Positions 8,797 to 20,383 of a DNA stretch of 64,000 bases are shown in pieces (the stretch's first letter is position 1; every line of letters begins with the position of its first letter). Source of the stretch: Kistimonas sp. bin40. Its GTDB lineage: Bacteria; Pseudomonadota; Gammaproteobacteria; Pseudomonadales; Endozoicomonadaceae. The DNA lies in assembly GCA_002238585.1 (NCBI GenBank), contig MPMQ01000007.1:1-64000 (forward strand). The letters run 5' to 3'. The notes beneath the pieces were generated by a model, which saw only the letters and a program-made list of their open reading frames with translations, had not been told where the DNA came from and searched no databases. The position numbers and the translations under genes were made by a program.

Positions 8797-9270
8797 ATGC
8801 GTCATTATGAAGTTCTTTTCCTTGTGCACCCTGATCAGAGCGAGCAGGTTTCTGCAATGGTCGAGCGTTACAAGAAACTGATTGAGGAAGGCCAGGGCAA
8901 TCTGCATCGCCTGGAAGACTGGGGACGCCGTCAGCTGGCATACCCAATAAACAAGGTCCATAAGGCACATTATGTGCTGATGAACATAGAATGTGGTGCT
9001 GAGACCCTCGAAGAGCTGACCAACAGCTTCCGCTTCAATGATGCGGTGATACGTAATCTTGTTATCAATCGGAGCGAAGCCATTACGGCACCTTCCGTGA
9101 TGATGCGCCCAGAGGAACCGCGCGAGGAACGTCGTGGTGAGCGTGGTGAGCGTGGTGAGCGTGGTGAGCGTGGTGAGCGTGGTGAGCGCCGTGGCCCCCG
9201 CAACTCTCGTGGCGAAGAGCGGGAAGATGCGCACTCTGCTGATGAATCCTCACCTGCAACTGCCGAATAA
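8797..9270 (+). CDS. rpsF: 30S ribosomal protein S6 with a repetitive charged tail
   Basis: The 157-residue protein has the normal S6 fold in residues 1-100 ([14 protein letters not shown], then [21 protein letters not shown] and [10 protein letters not shown]). It then extends into a tail with Gly-Glu-Arg triplets (about residues 113-130) and an acidic end. S6 binds S18 and 16S rRNA in the 30S platform. E. coli S6 has a shorter Glu-rich tail that is glutamylated; the GER triplets here come from a 9-bp DNA repeat. It heads the operon with rpsR, a membrane protein and rplI. AAGGAG lies 6 nt before the start. Confidence 0.97.
   Translation: MRHYEVLFLVHPDQSEQVSAMVERYKKLIEEGQGNLHRLEDWGRRQLAYPINKVHKAHYVLMNIECGAETLEELTNSFRFNDAVIRNLVINRSEAITAPSVMMRPEEPREERRGERGERGERGERGERGERRGPRNSRGEEREDAHSADESSPATAE
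9133..9186 (+). repeat. 9-bp tandem repeat inside rpsF, six copies
   Basis: Six exact CGTGGTGAG units run from 9133 to 9186 and encode Arg-Gly-Glu in register. Copy-number change would keep the reading frame and only alter tail length. Confidence 0.95.
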
Positions 9271-9360
9271 GGCCCTTGCCGGGATTCAACGCCCATCATC
9301 CGAAGCCTGTCGTGCTGTGCAACCAGGCTCAGCGTGAACAAACTACAGGAGATTACTGTC

Positions 9361-9585
9361 ATGGCTCGTTTTTTTCGTCGTCGCAAATTTTGTCGGTTTA
9401 CAGCCGAGGGTGCCCAGGAAATTGATTACAAAGACCTGGCCACGCTGAAGGCCTATGTCTCTGAGACAGGAAAGATCGTTCCCAGTCGGGTAACGGGAAC
9501 CAAGGCGCGCTACCAGAGACAGCTGGCCTCTGCCATCAAGAGAGCTCGCTATGTCGCGCTCCTTCCTTACACTGACCGTCACTGA
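9361..9585 (+). CDS. rpsR: 30S ribosomal protein S18
   Basis: The 74-residue protein [14 protein letters not shown]... ends LLPYTDRH, a full-length S18. It pairs with S6 on the 30S platform. The start at 9361 is preceded by CAGGAG; an upstream in-frame ATG at 9334 would add nine residues not seen in the family. It lies 90 nt after rpsF. Confidence 0.97.
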   Translation: MARFFRRRKFCRFTAEGAQEIDYKDLATLKAYVSETGKIVPSRVTGTKARYQRQLASAIKRARYVALLPYTDRH

Positions 9586-9622
9586 TCAGGTTCCAGGCGA
9601 GCTGTTGAGAGGCAGGCAGACG

Positions 9623-10489
9623 ATGCGATCTTTGGCCAGTTTCATTATGCGTGGCCGCGCGCAAGCGGCGGCGTTTGCTTTTTTTGCAACCGCCGCTCCC
9701 TTTTGCTTTCTTCTGGGAGGAGCTGGCGTAGCGCTTGTAATGCTTCGCAAAGGGGCGACCGATGGCCTTGTCGTTGCTCTGTGGGCCTTGCTGCCGGCTG
9801 CGGCATGGGCCTGGTCGGGGCAGCCTCTGGCTGTGCTGTCTCTTCTGCTGCTGGTACCCATGGCATTATGCCTCAGGCTCACGGCCTCCTGGCCCTGGAC
9901 CCTGGCGGCAATGGTGCTCTCGGGCGTGGCCGTCGGCGGCTATGTCGCCTCTGCCTTCGCTCCCCAAGTGGACGAAATCGTCAGCCTTTTTTACCAGCTG
10001 TATGGCGCACGTCTGGATGCGTTGCTTGCTGCTGACAGTGAGCTGACCCAATCCGGGCTGCACGCTTTTATACTGACGAGCTTCATCAGAAGTGTCGTGT
10101 GCCTGGCGGTTTTCAGCGCCTTGCTGGCCCTCTTCCTTGCACGCGCCTGGCAAGCTGCGCTCTACAATCCTGGCGGCTTGCGGGGTGAGATGCACAGCCT
10201 CCGGATCCCACCCGTGGCTGCCTGTTTGCTCCTTGCAGCAGGCATTCTGGTAAACCCGGGGGAGGGTCCGCTGTCGGCAGCCTTGCAGCCTGTTTTCCTC
10301 GCACCTCTTCTGGTGTCAGGAACCGCACTCGTGCACATGCTCTCAAGGAAAGCCGGAAAGCTGGCCACAACTTGTCTTGTGCTGTACTACGCACTACTGC
10401 CGGTAAGCTATCCTGGGATTCTTGTCCTGTCCTGTCTGGACAGCTTCGTCAATTTTCGGGCCCGCCTGTGGAGCAGAGTATCCGGCTAG
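9623..10489 (+). CDS. DUF2232-like integral membrane protein
   Basis: The 288-residue product (from the ATG at 9623) is very hydrophobic, with about seven or eight predicted membrane segments, including LLGGAGVALVML, LLLLVPMALCL, FSALLALFLARAW and LLLAAGILVNP. No catalytic motif is visible. A DUF2232-type membrane protein commonly sits between rpsR and rplI in pseudomonad-like genomes, and position is the main evidence. The open frame extends upstream into rpsR (to 9551), but the start at 9623 avoids the overlap and gives a positively charged N-terminus. Function unknown; it should be co-expressed with the ribosomal genes. Confidence 0.75.
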   Translation: MRSLASFIMRGRAQAAAFAFFATAAPFCFLLGGAGVALVMLRKGATDGLVVALWALLPAAAWAWSGQPLAVLSLLLLVPMALCLRLTASWPWTLAAMVLSGVAVGGYVASAFAPQVDEIVSLFYQLYGARLDALLAADSELTQSGLHAFILTSFIRSVVCLAVFSALLALFLARAWQAALYNPGGLRGEMHSLRIPPVAACLLLAAGILVNPGEGPLSAALQPVFLAPLLVSGTALVHMLSRKAGKLATTCLVLYYALLPVSYPGILVLSCLDSFVNFRARLWSRVSG

Positions 10490-10520
10490 GCCACTAATCA
10501 GTCAAAAGGGTTTATTTCAA

Positions 10521-10973
10521 ATGGAAGTTAGCGTTATTCTCCAGGAAAAGATCTATAAACTTGGCAATCTTGGCGACATGGTCCAGGTTGCGGCGGGATA
10601 TGCTCGCAATTGCCTCATTCCTTCGGGATTGGCAGTACAGGCCAACGAAAAGAATATGAAGGAATTTGAAGCCCGCCGCGCCCTATTGGAAAAAGCAGCC
10701 TCTGAAAAATTGGCTTCTGCACGTCAGCGTGCTGAGCGCCTGAACGAAATGGAGCTCACCATCACTGCCAAAGCAGGAGAGGAAGGCAAGCTGTTCGGTT
10801 CCATTGGGAATCGTGACCTTGCTGAGTCCATATCTGCTGTGGGAGTCGAGGTAGCAAGGGACGAAATTCGTTTGCCACAAGGCCCCATTCGAGCAACAGG
10901 TGAGTTTGATATATCTCTTCACTTGCACTCGGATGTATCAGCCACCGTGAAGGTGTTTGTTGAAGCTGAGTAG
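10521..10973 (+). CDS. rplI: 50S ribosomal protein L9
   Basis: The 150-residue protein shows the L9 N-terminal domain (VILQEKIYKLGNLGDMVQVAAGYARNCLIP), the long connecting helix and the C-terminal domain with GKLFGSIGNRDLAE. It binds 23S rRNA near the L1 stalk. The N-terminus is two or three residues longer than E. coli L9. The start at 10521 lies 31 nt after the membrane-protein stop. No intrinsic terminator follows directly. Confidence 0.97.
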   Translation: MEVSVILQEKIYKLGNLGDMVQVAAGYARNCLIPSGLAVQANEKNMKEFEARRALLEKAASEKLASARQRAERLNEMELTITAKAGEEGKLFGSIGNRDLAESISAVGVEVARDEIRLPQGPIRATGEFDISLHLHSDVSATVKVFVEAE

Positions 10974-12600
10974 TCATGGCGACGGCATTTGTTTTCCATG
11001 GATTTCTGCTGGAACTTCGGTGCTTCTGGCACCTTCGGGTATCGGCGTGTTGTACAGAAAGCCTCTTGCTGCAGCGGTGGAGGTAACAACCAGGGCTGTT
11101 GATGCGCTGGAACAAGCTTCGAATGGATGCAAACGAGCTGGTTCCCGTTCAAAAACAGCCTTCGGCTCTCAGGTGCCTTTTCAGAAGTGCTGAGGTCCAT
11201 GTCAGATCAAGGCGCGTGAGCATCCCGCCAGAAAGGAACGCCTGTCATGGTGTTGTGACACATCGTCAGATACAAGATGGTGAATGTGGAAGCCGTGAGA
11301 CAAGCGATGGCGGAGCAGGGAAAAACTGCACGCCAGGATTCGAGCTACGCGCTGTCAATCTTGTCACTGAATACCATCAGGCCATACGGTTTTTCTTACC
11401 CTCCGACTCCTCATGCTGCAAACCTGAGTCGCCGGCCCCAGACTGGAATAGTCAAGAACAGCCTGACTTGACTTACAGCAAGAGAAACGCCGGTGCAAGC
11501 GGCAGTGGCTGATTATACCTACGGCTTGCTCTCACTGGTTTTTCATCCCCCCTTTGTCTCCCTACGCCATATTACTTTGAGCCCGAAAAGACGCCCGGCT
11601 ACGCCTCACGCAAGGGTCCATGCTGCCCAGCATATTTCCCTTACAGCAAGACGGCCAGCCTGCATCACGAACTATCAGAGGGAGAAAATCCTGCGAGGGG
11701 TGGCAAAGGCGTACAGCAATACTTCTTCCCGATTTTGAGCAGCCAGTTTTAAAAACTGCCTTGCAAGCCCCCCTGAGCCACCTTCCCAGTCTCCTCGCTC
11801 TCTCAATGCTTGCTTGAACTCCGGACTGCCCAACTTTTGCAACGGGTCAACGCGCAAAGACTGCACCATGGGATGGGGAAAGTTGATCGAATGGTTCTGC
11901 TCACCCTCCCCAGGTTGTGTTGACGACGGTAGCTGGACTATGGATGTTGCTCGTCCGGTTTTCAATGCAAGTCGACACCGCTCTCCTCTTTCAAGTTATG
12001 CGACAGTCGGTTGTCACCAGATGCAAATTCTCCAGCCCTTTCTCCCTTTGTTGGTCTCGGCACAACCAGGAACCTGGTGTACTGCTGCCAGACTATTAGC
12101 CCATGGAGTGACGTGAACACACGCCTTCTGAAACAAAAAGCAGGCTGACAGGTGCGCAACCAATAGATTGAAAAACATAATAGACATCCATCGCCCTCAA
12201 CGGCAAAAGGCAACGACCTGCTTGAAAAAACGATTCGCACTGAGCACCACTTCAACCTCAGACGAAGTGCCTCAGTACACCAGTACGGACAGATGTGCAT
12301 CACTGATCCCCTCTTCCTGCGCTGGACGAAGAGAGTACGCAGCAATAGCGGTTGTGGATGTTCAAATAAAACAGAATGACTGTTCAAGTTCACCAGAATC
12401 CGCAAAGACTTGATGCGCATCCAGCGCCGTAGATCTGGACGACAGAATACAGTGACATACTTGCAAAGAGCGTTCCCACTGATCACCACCCAAGCCCAAT
12501 CACAACGCCGCAGTACACAAGCTTCTCAACCGGACCCGGTTGCCCTATGTCAACAGAGTTGTCAGCTTACACAGGGCTCTGAGTTTGCTCACGCACCTGT

Positions 12601-12662
12601 GTGTCTATATCCCCATATGGGGACACGACCAGTTCATCAACTGCAATTGCAGTTGATGAACT
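12601..12662. repeat. adjacent palindromes, including a perfect 32-bp dyad
   Basis: Bases 12631-12646 and 12647-12662 are exact reverse complements with no spacer (AGTTCATCAACTGCAA as the left arm). Immediately before, CCCCATATGGGG (12611-12622) is a perfect 12-bp palindrome, flanked at a distance by GTGTC/GACAC. No T-run follows, so terminator function is unlikely; a protein-binding site or element remnant is possible. Confidence 0.8.
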
Positions 12663-13456
12663 TCTGACAGCAGCTGATTGCCCTGCTTGTGCCTGAATGT
12701 CAGATTCCGGGTGATTGCACTTGTTATTTGACCGCGCTATAAAGCAGAAACCTCTTCAGGACGGGTACGCGCCCACAACCTGCAGGTTTTCATAATGGAC
12801 TGGACTTGATGCGCCTTTTGTTTACCTGGCCTCCGTGTCCACGCCATACCGGACGTCAAGAGTACTGATCAGCAGCTCAGCAAAACACGGGAGCTGCCCA
12901 GGGCCTCATCGTGTAATAGCTGCCAATCCGCTGTAATCCCAGGATATCATATACGTCAGCTCAGTTTTTCAGCGAGGGTACGACTACCTTCACATGAAGC
13001 TGCTGATCCGCAGTCGCAAGGTTGTGGCTGGCAAAATTGATGCCAGGCCCGCAAAAAACCTGGCTCATGCCTGATCCAGAGTGGCTATATACAATCAGCT
13101 GTCCGGGGCGAGTTCCGGCTGGGTATTCAGATCATGGGCCCTCCACACGAGGATCGCGCATGCAGAGTGCTTTGCAGTGGTCGAAGGCGTAAACACCCCG
13201 GCATTGTTCCCGGGGAAGCACCGCCCGTTTCCGGCATCAGGGTTCGGGACAAAAAAGGACGCAGAGGCGGCTATCGGCAGTGCTTCGAAAGCCAGACAGC
13301 CGCAGACACCTGAGCACACCTCTTCTGGCAATGGTACAGCCGTAACCACACGCATTCGGGCCTGGAGCTCCAGGCACAGAAAAACAGGCATGCAGGCACT
13401 GTAAAGCAGCACAAGCCCCTATGCCAAGAGGCGTACCAGCAGGTAAAAACGCTACA

Positions 13457-13510
13457 CCCAGAGTACTGAGACAGCCCAGAGTAGTGAGACAGCCCAGAGC
13501 ACTGAGACAG
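13457..13510. repeat. 18-bp tandem repeat, three copies, upstream of dnaB
   Basis: Units 13457-13474, 13475-13492 and 13493-13510 read CCCAGAGYASTGAGACAG with one or two differences. On the minus strand they would encode AVSVLW-like repeats in a 51-codon frame starting at 13607, with no family support. Confidence 0.85.
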
Positions 13511-13651
13511 CCCAGGCTGCCCCCAGCAGAAGCTTGCGGTAGTCATGCCGCTGGCGCGATCTGAGCATGAATCCAAAGCCAATCAAAAGCGCAGGTTGAG
13601 ACGACATCTTCCGTGAAAAACCCAGGATATTCAGGCAAAAAGGCCAAGCCC

Positions 13652-15031
13652 ATGTCAGAGTCGAACAGTGAATCCCTCCCCGCTGCGAAAAACCTCCCTT
13701 ATTCGCTGGAAGCAGAGCAGTCCATTCTCGGCGGCTTGATGCTGGACAATGGAAGCTGGGACCGCGTCGGGGACAAACTGACATCTTCGGACTTCTATAC
13801 CCTTGCTCACCAGAAGCTCTTCGAGTCCATCCAGGAGCTGGCCGACGAGGCCAAGCCCTTTGACCCTGTGACCCTGGTGGGAGAACTGGAACGCAAAGGG
13901 CAGATGGATGCTTGTGGAGGAATTTCCTACCTGACAGAGCTCGTGGAAAGCGTACCCAGCACAGTCAACCTCCCGGCCTATACGGACATTGTCTATGAAC
14001 GCTCTGTTCTCAGGCAGCTGGTTCACGCATCGCGCCGTATTGCCGGCCTTGCAGTTGAACCCGAGGGACGCAAAGCAGACGATGTTCTGGAAATGGCAGA
14101 GCGCGAGGTTTTCAACATAGCCGAGGCGCGCCAGAAAGAAGGCGGGCCGGTGAATGCCCGTGAAATTCTGAAAAAAACTGTCGTCACGATTAACGAGCTG
14201 TTCAAAAGCTCGGGAGGCATTACTGGCCTGACCACAGGTTTTACAGATCTGGACGAGATGACATCCGGACTTCAGCCTTCTGACATGGTTATTGTGGCCG
14301 CGCGCCCGTCCATGGGAAAAACAACTTTTGCCATGAACCTCATAGAAAATGCTCTGATAGCTTCTGATGAATGCGTTGTGGTCTTCAGCCTGGAAATGCC
14401 ATCAGAACAGCTGATGATGCGAAGTCTGTCATCCCTGGGAAAAATAGACCAGGGACGGATACGCAGTGGAAAAATGGAAGACGAAGACTGGCCCAAATTA
14501 TCCAGTGCCATCAAGAAACTGAAAGGGAAAAAGTTTTTCCTTGACGACACAGCAGGCATCAGCCCTCAAGAGATGCGAGCCCGACTCAGACGCATCCAGA
14601 GAGAGCATGGCAAAGTGGGTTTGGTGATGATTGATTATCTGCAGCTGATGCGAATTTCTGGCTTTACAGAGGGGCGTGTCAACGAGATTTCTGAAATTTC
14701 GCGCTCCATAAAGGCGATGGCAAAAGAATTCACCTGTCCCATAGTCGCTCTGTCCCAGCTCAACCGCTCTCTGGAGCAAAGGCCCAACAAAAGACCCGTC
14801 AACGCCGATTTGCGAGAGTCCGGCGCTATAGAGCAGGATGCGGACGTCATCCTTTTTATCTACCGGGACGAAGTCTACAACCCTGATACAGAATTCAAGG
14901 GTGTAGCAGAAATTATTATCGGCAAACAAAGAAACGGCCCTATAGGGTCAGTCCGGTTGGCCTTCCAGGGACGCTTCACCCGTTTTGAAAATTTGGCTGC
15001 TGAAGCCTATGGGAACTTTGACGAGAGCTGA
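13652..15031 (+). CDS. dnaB: replicative DNA helicase DnaB
   Basis: The 459-residue protein has the DnaB N-terminal domain (PYSLEAEQSILGGLMLDN), the linker, and a RecA-like helicase domain with Walker A ARPSMGKTT (about 213-221), Walker B-like VGLVMIDYLQLM, and the late motifs IVALSQLNRSLE and ADLRESGAIEQDADVI. It forms the hexamer that unwinds DNA at the fork. A GTG at 13613 in frame would add 13 residues; the ATG at 13652 gives the usual N-terminus and has AAGG upstream. alr, which often follows dnaB, is not found here. A terminator follows about 75 nt downstream. Confidence 0.96.
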   Translation: MSESNSESLPAAKNLPYSLEAEQSILGGLMLDNGSWDRVGDKLTSSDFYTLAHQKLFESIQELADEAKPFDPVTLVGELERKGQMDACGGISYLTELVESVPSTVNLPAYTDIVYERSVLRQLVHASRRIAGLAVEPEGRKADDVLEMAEREVFNIAEARQKEGGPVNAREILKKTVVTINELFKSSGGITGLTTGFTDLDEMTSGLQPSDMVIVAARPSMGKTTFAMNLIENALIASDECVVVFSLEMPSEQLMMRSLSSLGKIDQGRIRSGKMEDEDWPKLSSAIKKLKGKKFFLDDTAGISPQEMRARLRRIQREHGKVGLVMIDYLQLMRISGFTEGRVNEISEISRSIKAMAKEFTCPIVALSQLNRSLEQRPNKRPVNADLRESGAIEQDADVILFIYRDEVYNPDTEFKGVAEIIIGKQRNGPIGSVRLAFQGRFTRFENLAAEAYGNFDES

Positions 15032-15105
15032 GCAAAAACTACTCAAGCTTTTTCAGGAAAGATATCACTTCAACCAACGGTCAAAACGAGCATCCTCATA
15101 TGACG

Positions 15106-15130
15106 AAGGGGCCCACTTGAGGCCCCTTTT
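15106..15130 (+). terminator. intrinsic terminator after dnaB
   Basis: An 8-bp stem AAGGGGCC/GGCCCCTT (15106-15113 with 15121-15128) with a 7-nt loop leads directly into TTTT. Position and structure fit rho-independent termination of dnaB. Confidence 0.85.
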
Positions 15131-15785
15131 CTCGTCTTCTCGGGGCAAGCAAAAAACGTTACCGGCCCAAATCAACAGCCCTTGCCGCCGAGATCATTCG
15201 ATAGCACCCGCTGCCTGGCTGACACAGGAGACCAACTGAGACAATGTTGTCATTGGAATCCCTGAAAAAACCGGTTATCCCAGCAGAAAGCACATCAAAG
15301 GGCCACTGCACAAGCGCGACAAGAAGTCCTTTACTTGAACAGCCGGAACCTCGACTCCGAGCCCCGTAAAAGATGATTTTCAATCGTACGGATCAAATGG
15401 CTTATGGCTTACAGCTTTCCCAAGCTACCTCGCGTATCAGCAAGAAGGAGGATCCGCTGCCAAGCCAAGGCGTAACCGCTTTCACGGAGAAAGCACTGTC
15501 CCTTCCAGCACTGCACACAGAAGCCAGAAACTGCTTCACACAGCACATCCCCAGCATCCCTTTCGCGGCGCAACAACTGCGGGCCACCAGAACTGCTGAA
15601 GAAAGTCCCATGCCCAGTCAGCCCAACACCCTCAGAAAACGGATCCCGTTGCATTATCAAACGTTCAAGGGCACGCTCACAGAGAGCGGAACACAGCGCA
15701 CTACCCAATCAAATGGGCCACTCAAATGAGCCACTGCCGTTTCCCGGACGGGCTTTGGATGCAAGAGCCGCCATTGAATGGTGCT
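15131..15785. other. spacer between dnaB and the cytochrome c' gene
   Basis: About 650 bases between convergent genes. Frames up to 118 codons exist on both strands but overlap each other and have no family resemblance. In related gammaproteobacteria alr would be expected here; I see no PLP-site remnant that would prove decay. Confidence 0.5.
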
Positions 15786-16301
15786 TCACTCCTTGAAGGG
15801 CTTATGGCAATCACCGCAGGTGGTTTTGTATGCCTTGAACAAATTGCGAGCTTCGTCGTCTATCCGCCCCTTGGCAGCCGTTTTGACAGCCTGAACCCTG
15901 AAACTCTCGGCACGATCTGCCATGGCAACCATCAGCTTGTCGAAGCGTGCTTTTTCCTTCCAGATGGTGGGGCTCGATTCAGAATCCGATGTCATATGTT
16001 CTACGGCAAAACCCTCTCCCGCCCAACGTGTCACTGTCGCCAGTCGTTCAGCAGCAGCCTTGAAGCGGGTGGCATCGAAGGAGGTTTTTCCTTCGATCAT
16101 CCCATGCAATTCTGAACTCATGAGCTGGACCAACGACATGTGGGCCTTTCTCAGATAGACCGCGTCCTTGGACTTATGCTGAGGAGTAACATCAAGGGGC
16201 GAAGGAGCCGCTGGCACTGCCGCAGCTACAGCCAGGGGAGCGATGAACAACAGCACCGACTTCGCACACAAGCGGGCTTTTTTACGAAAACAAGATAGCA
16301 T
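15786..16301 (-). CDS. cytochrome c'
   Basis: The 171-residue protein starts with a Sec-type signal (MLSCFRKKARLCAKSVLLF then APLAVAAAVPAA) and continues as a four-helix domain ending in the single haem motif CGDCH near the C-terminus, the hallmark of class II cytochrome c'. The sixth-ligand side is usually open, allowing NO or CO binding in the periplasm; that is family knowledge. The open frame extends upstream to 16532, but the ATG at 16301 gives the signal peptide. It stands alone between dnaB and purA. No nitric-oxide or denitrification gene is nearby. Confidence 0.85.
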   Translation of the reverse strand: MLSCFRKKARLCAKSVLLFIAPLAVAAAVPAAPSPLDVTPQHKSKDAVYLRKAHMSLVQLMSSELHGMIEGKTSFDATRFKAAAERLATVTRWAGEGFAVEHMTSDSESSPTIWKEKARFDKLMVAMADRAESFRVQAVKTAAKGRIDDEARNLFKAYKTTCGDCHKPFKE

Positions 16302-16548
16302 TTGCGAACTCCCTATCAGAACATTCAATAAAAGCGACAAACCGAACCTGCACCGCCCACCCTCAACCACCAGAAGAAAAAGACTGGGTGAACCTGTTTG
16401 CACCTGACTTGCCAGCTCAACACTCACAGAATCTGCCCGCTCCATTCCACAAAGGCTAAAGCAGGCCGCATCGGACCACGGCCCGTTCTTGAAGTCAATC
16501 CCCGCAAGACTACCGGGGCAGCGCCCCGGCACTTCTACAGGGAGCCTA

Positions 16549-18235
<1,687 letters not shown>

Positions 18236-18260
18236 AAAAAAAACCGGGCTCCCGGGCCCG
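18236..18260 (-). terminator. intrinsic terminator of the alpha operon
   Basis: Reading the minus strand, a CCGGGC/GCCCGG stem (18255-18260 with 18243-18248) with a 6-nt loop is followed by seven T residues (18236-18242). It lies 21 nt after the rplQ stop and should end the ribosomal block. Confidence 0.9.
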
Positions 18261-18281
18261 GCTCTCTATTTAACGTACAGG

Positions 18282-18668
18282 TCAGCTGCCGCTGACCGCT
18301 TCCCCGGTCAAAGGACGGTCCACCAGCTCCACATAAGCCATGGGAGCGGCATCCCCCTTTCTGTATCCACACTTGAGAATGCGAAGATAGCCACCAGGGC
18401 GTTCTTTATAACGCGGGCCAAGGTCGGAAAACAGCTTGCCAACCGCCGCTTTGTCACGCAGCCGACTGAACACCAGACGCCGCTTGGCTACCGAATCCTC
18501 ACCCGCAAGGGTAATCAAAGGCTCCACAACACGACGCAACTCCTTGGCCTTGGGTACAGTCGTCTTGATGATTTCATGCTCAACCAAAGAAGACGTCATA
18601 TTCCTGAACATGGCCTGGCGATGGGAGCTGTTCCTGTTGAGTTTACGCCCGCTCTTGCGATGACGCAT
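18282..18668 (-). CDS. rplQ: 50S ribosomal protein L17
   Basis: The 128-residue protein begins [20 protein letters not shown] and contains [13 protein letters not shown] and [20 protein letters not shown], a complete L17. It is the last gene of the alpha operon and binds 23S rRNA at the tunnel exit side. It lies 35 nt after rpoA and is followed by a strong terminator. Confidence 0.98.
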   Translation of the reverse strand: MRHRKSGRKLNRNSSHRQAMFRNMTSSLVEHEIIKTTVPKAKELRRVVEPLITLAGEDSVAKRRLVFSRLRDKAAVGKLFSDLGPRYKERPGGYLRILKCGYRKGDAAPMAYVELVDRPLTGEAVSGS

Positions 18669-18703
18669 GATTCTCCATCCTTACCAGCTACTCAACTGGT
18701 GAT

Positions 18704-19714
18704 TTAAGCCGAAACCTTGTCGTCATACCGCAGACTGGAAGGAGGCCAGGATTCAATACGCATTCCAAGACTCAAGCCACGGGAAGCAAGCACATCCTTG
18801 ATCTCTGTCAAAGATTTCTTGCCAAGGTTTGGTGTTTTTAAAAGTTCCACTTCGGTACGCTGTATCAGATCACCGATATAGTAGATGTTCTCAGCTTTGA
18901 GGCAGTTGGCACTGCGCACAGTCAGCTCAAGATCGTCGACGGGACGCAGAAGCAGTGGGTCAACAGCGTCTTCCTTGCTCTCTTTGGTCGGCTCTTCAAC
19001 ATCTTCAAGATCCACAAAGACAGCCAACTGCTGCTGAAGGATCGTTGCAGCCCTGCGAATCGCCTCATCGGGATCCAGGGTACCGTTGGTTTCCAGGTCA
19101 ATAACAAGCTTGTCCAGATCGGTACGCTGCTCCACACGAGCCCGCTCCACCACATAGGAGACTCTCTGAACCGGACTGTAGGTTGCATCAATCTGAAGAC
19201 AGCCGATAGGCTTGGAGACCTCACCTTCCTCAGTTATCACTGAGCGCTGGTCAACCGTCTCATAACCTCGACCACGCCTGACAACCAGCTTCATATTCAG
19301 GTTGCCTTTGCCGCTACTGTGGGCGATGACGTAATCGGGGTTAATAATATCAACATCATGGTCCAGCTGAATGTCGGCTGCAGTCACCACACCTTCGCCC
19401 TTATGATTCAGGAGCAAAGTGGCCTCGTCACGAGACCCCATGCGGATAGCAAGTCCTTTCAGATTCAGCAAGATATCCATGACGTCTTCCTGAACGCCTT
19501 CGACACTGCTGTACTCATGCTGGACTCCGTCGATCTCAGCCTCAACGACAGCGCAGCCTGGCATTGAAGACAAAAGAATCCGCCGGAGAGCATTACCCAA
19601 AGTATGGCCGAAGCCCCGCTCAAGCGGCTCCAGCGTAATCCTGGCTCGCACCGGACTCTGTACTTCGACATCAATATGCCGCGGAGTCAAAAACTCTGTA
19701 GCCGAGTTTTGCAT
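18704..19714 (-). CDS. rpoA: DNA-directed RNA polymerase subunit alpha
   Basis: The 336-residue subunit has the N-terminal dimerisation domain ([25 protein letters not shown]) and a C-terminal domain with [12 protein letters not shown]-like sequence ([19 protein letters not shown]) and [16 protein letters not shown], which contacts UP elements and activators. Length is close to E. coli alpha (329). It lies between rpsD and rplQ as in the standard alpha operon. Confidence 0.98.
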   Translation of the reverse strand: MQNSATEFLTPRHIDVEVQSPVRARITLEPLERGFGHTLGNALRRILLSSMPGCAVVEAEIDGVQHEYSSVEGVQEDVMDILLNLKGLAIRMGSRDEATLLLNHKGEGVVTAADIQLDHDVDIINPDYVIAHSSGKGNLNMKLVVRRGRGYETVDQRSVITEEGEVSKPIGCLQIDATYSPVQRVSYVVERARVEQRTDLDKLVIDLETNGTLDPDEAIRRAATILQQQLAVFVDLEDVEEPTKESKEDAVDPLLLRPVDDLELTVRSANCLKAENIYYIGDLIQRTEVELLKTPNLGKKSLTEIKDVLASRGLSLGMRIESWPPSSLRYDDKVSA

Positions 19715-19744
19715 GGATGAACACCCTCACCTACTACCTGTTAC

Positions 19745-20365
19745 CTACTTGGAGTACAACTCAACAATCAGGTTTTCGTTGATGTCGGCGGGCATATCAC
19801 TCCGCTCAGGGCGCACCCTGAAGACCCCTTCTTTCTTGGCTGAATCCACTTCTATCCAGGAAGAAAGTCCGCGCTGGCTTGCCAGCTCAAGAGCGGCACC
19901 AATACGCAGTTGCTTCTTGCTTTTCTCACGCACAGCCACCACGTCACCCGGCTTGACCTGATAGGAGGCTATATTAACGGACACGCCGTTGACCGTAATG
20001 GCTCGGTGAGACACCAGCTGCCGGGCCTCGGAGCGTGTCGAACCAAACCCCATGCGATAGACAACGTTATCCAGACGCCCTTCCAGCAGCTGCAACAAAT
20101 TCAGGCCAGTAGCACCCCTCTGCCGGTCTGCCTTGGCGTAATAGTTACGGAACTGCTTTTCCTGAACCCCATACAGGCGACGAACCTTCTGTTTCTCACG
20201 CAGCTGGACCGCGTAATCAGACTGACGCCCGCGCCTTTGCCCGTGCTGACCGGGAACGGTCTCGGACCGGCACTTCGATTCATGGGGACGTATGCCGCTT
20301 TTAAGAAAAAGATCAGTACCTTCGCGACGCGACAGCTTACACTTTGGACCAATATATCTAGCCAT
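19745..20365 (-). CDS. rpsD: 30S ribosomal protein S4
   Basis: The 206-residue protein starts [20 protein letters not shown] and carries the S4 RNA-binding domain ([31 protein letters not shown]). It is an early assembly protein for 16S rRNA. In E. coli it represses the alpha operon by binding the rpsM leader; a matching leader is visible here at about 21172-21285. Confidence 0.98.
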   Translation of the reverse strand: MARYIGPKCKLSRREGTDLFLKSGIRPHESKCRSETVPGQHGQRRGRQSDYAVQLREKQKVRRLYGVQEKQFRNYYAKADRQRGATGLNLLQLLEGRLDNVVYRMGFGSTRSEARQLVSHRAITVNGVSVNIASYQVKPGDVVAVREKSKKQLRIGAALELASQRGLSSWIEVDSAKKEGVFRVRPERSDMPADINENLIVELYSK

Positions 20366-20383
20366 TTTAACCCTGCCTCCTGA

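Larger units (their letters stand above)
10974..13651. other. 2.7 kb spacer between rplI and dnaB with no recognisable gene
   Basis: This is the longest gene-free stretch in the window. Frames on both strands are short, mutually overlapping and give compositions I cannot link to any family. It contains a perfect 32-bp palindrome (12631-12662) next to a second dyad, and an 18-bp triple repeat (13457-13510). A minus-strand segment 12961-13412 has a somewhat coding look, ending in a frame with KVVVPSLKN before a stop at 12961, but I cannot identify it. In related genomes rplI and dnaB are usually adjacent, so this may be decayed or inserted DNA. Confidence 0.55.

Noticed and set aside
11962-12489. 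175-codon minus-strand frame in the rplI-dnaB gap
   Set aside because: Residue composition is irregular, with no motif and no ribosome-binding site.
13457-13510. CRISPR array
   Set aside because: The 18-bp units are directly adjacent, with no unique spacers; it is a plain tandem repeat.
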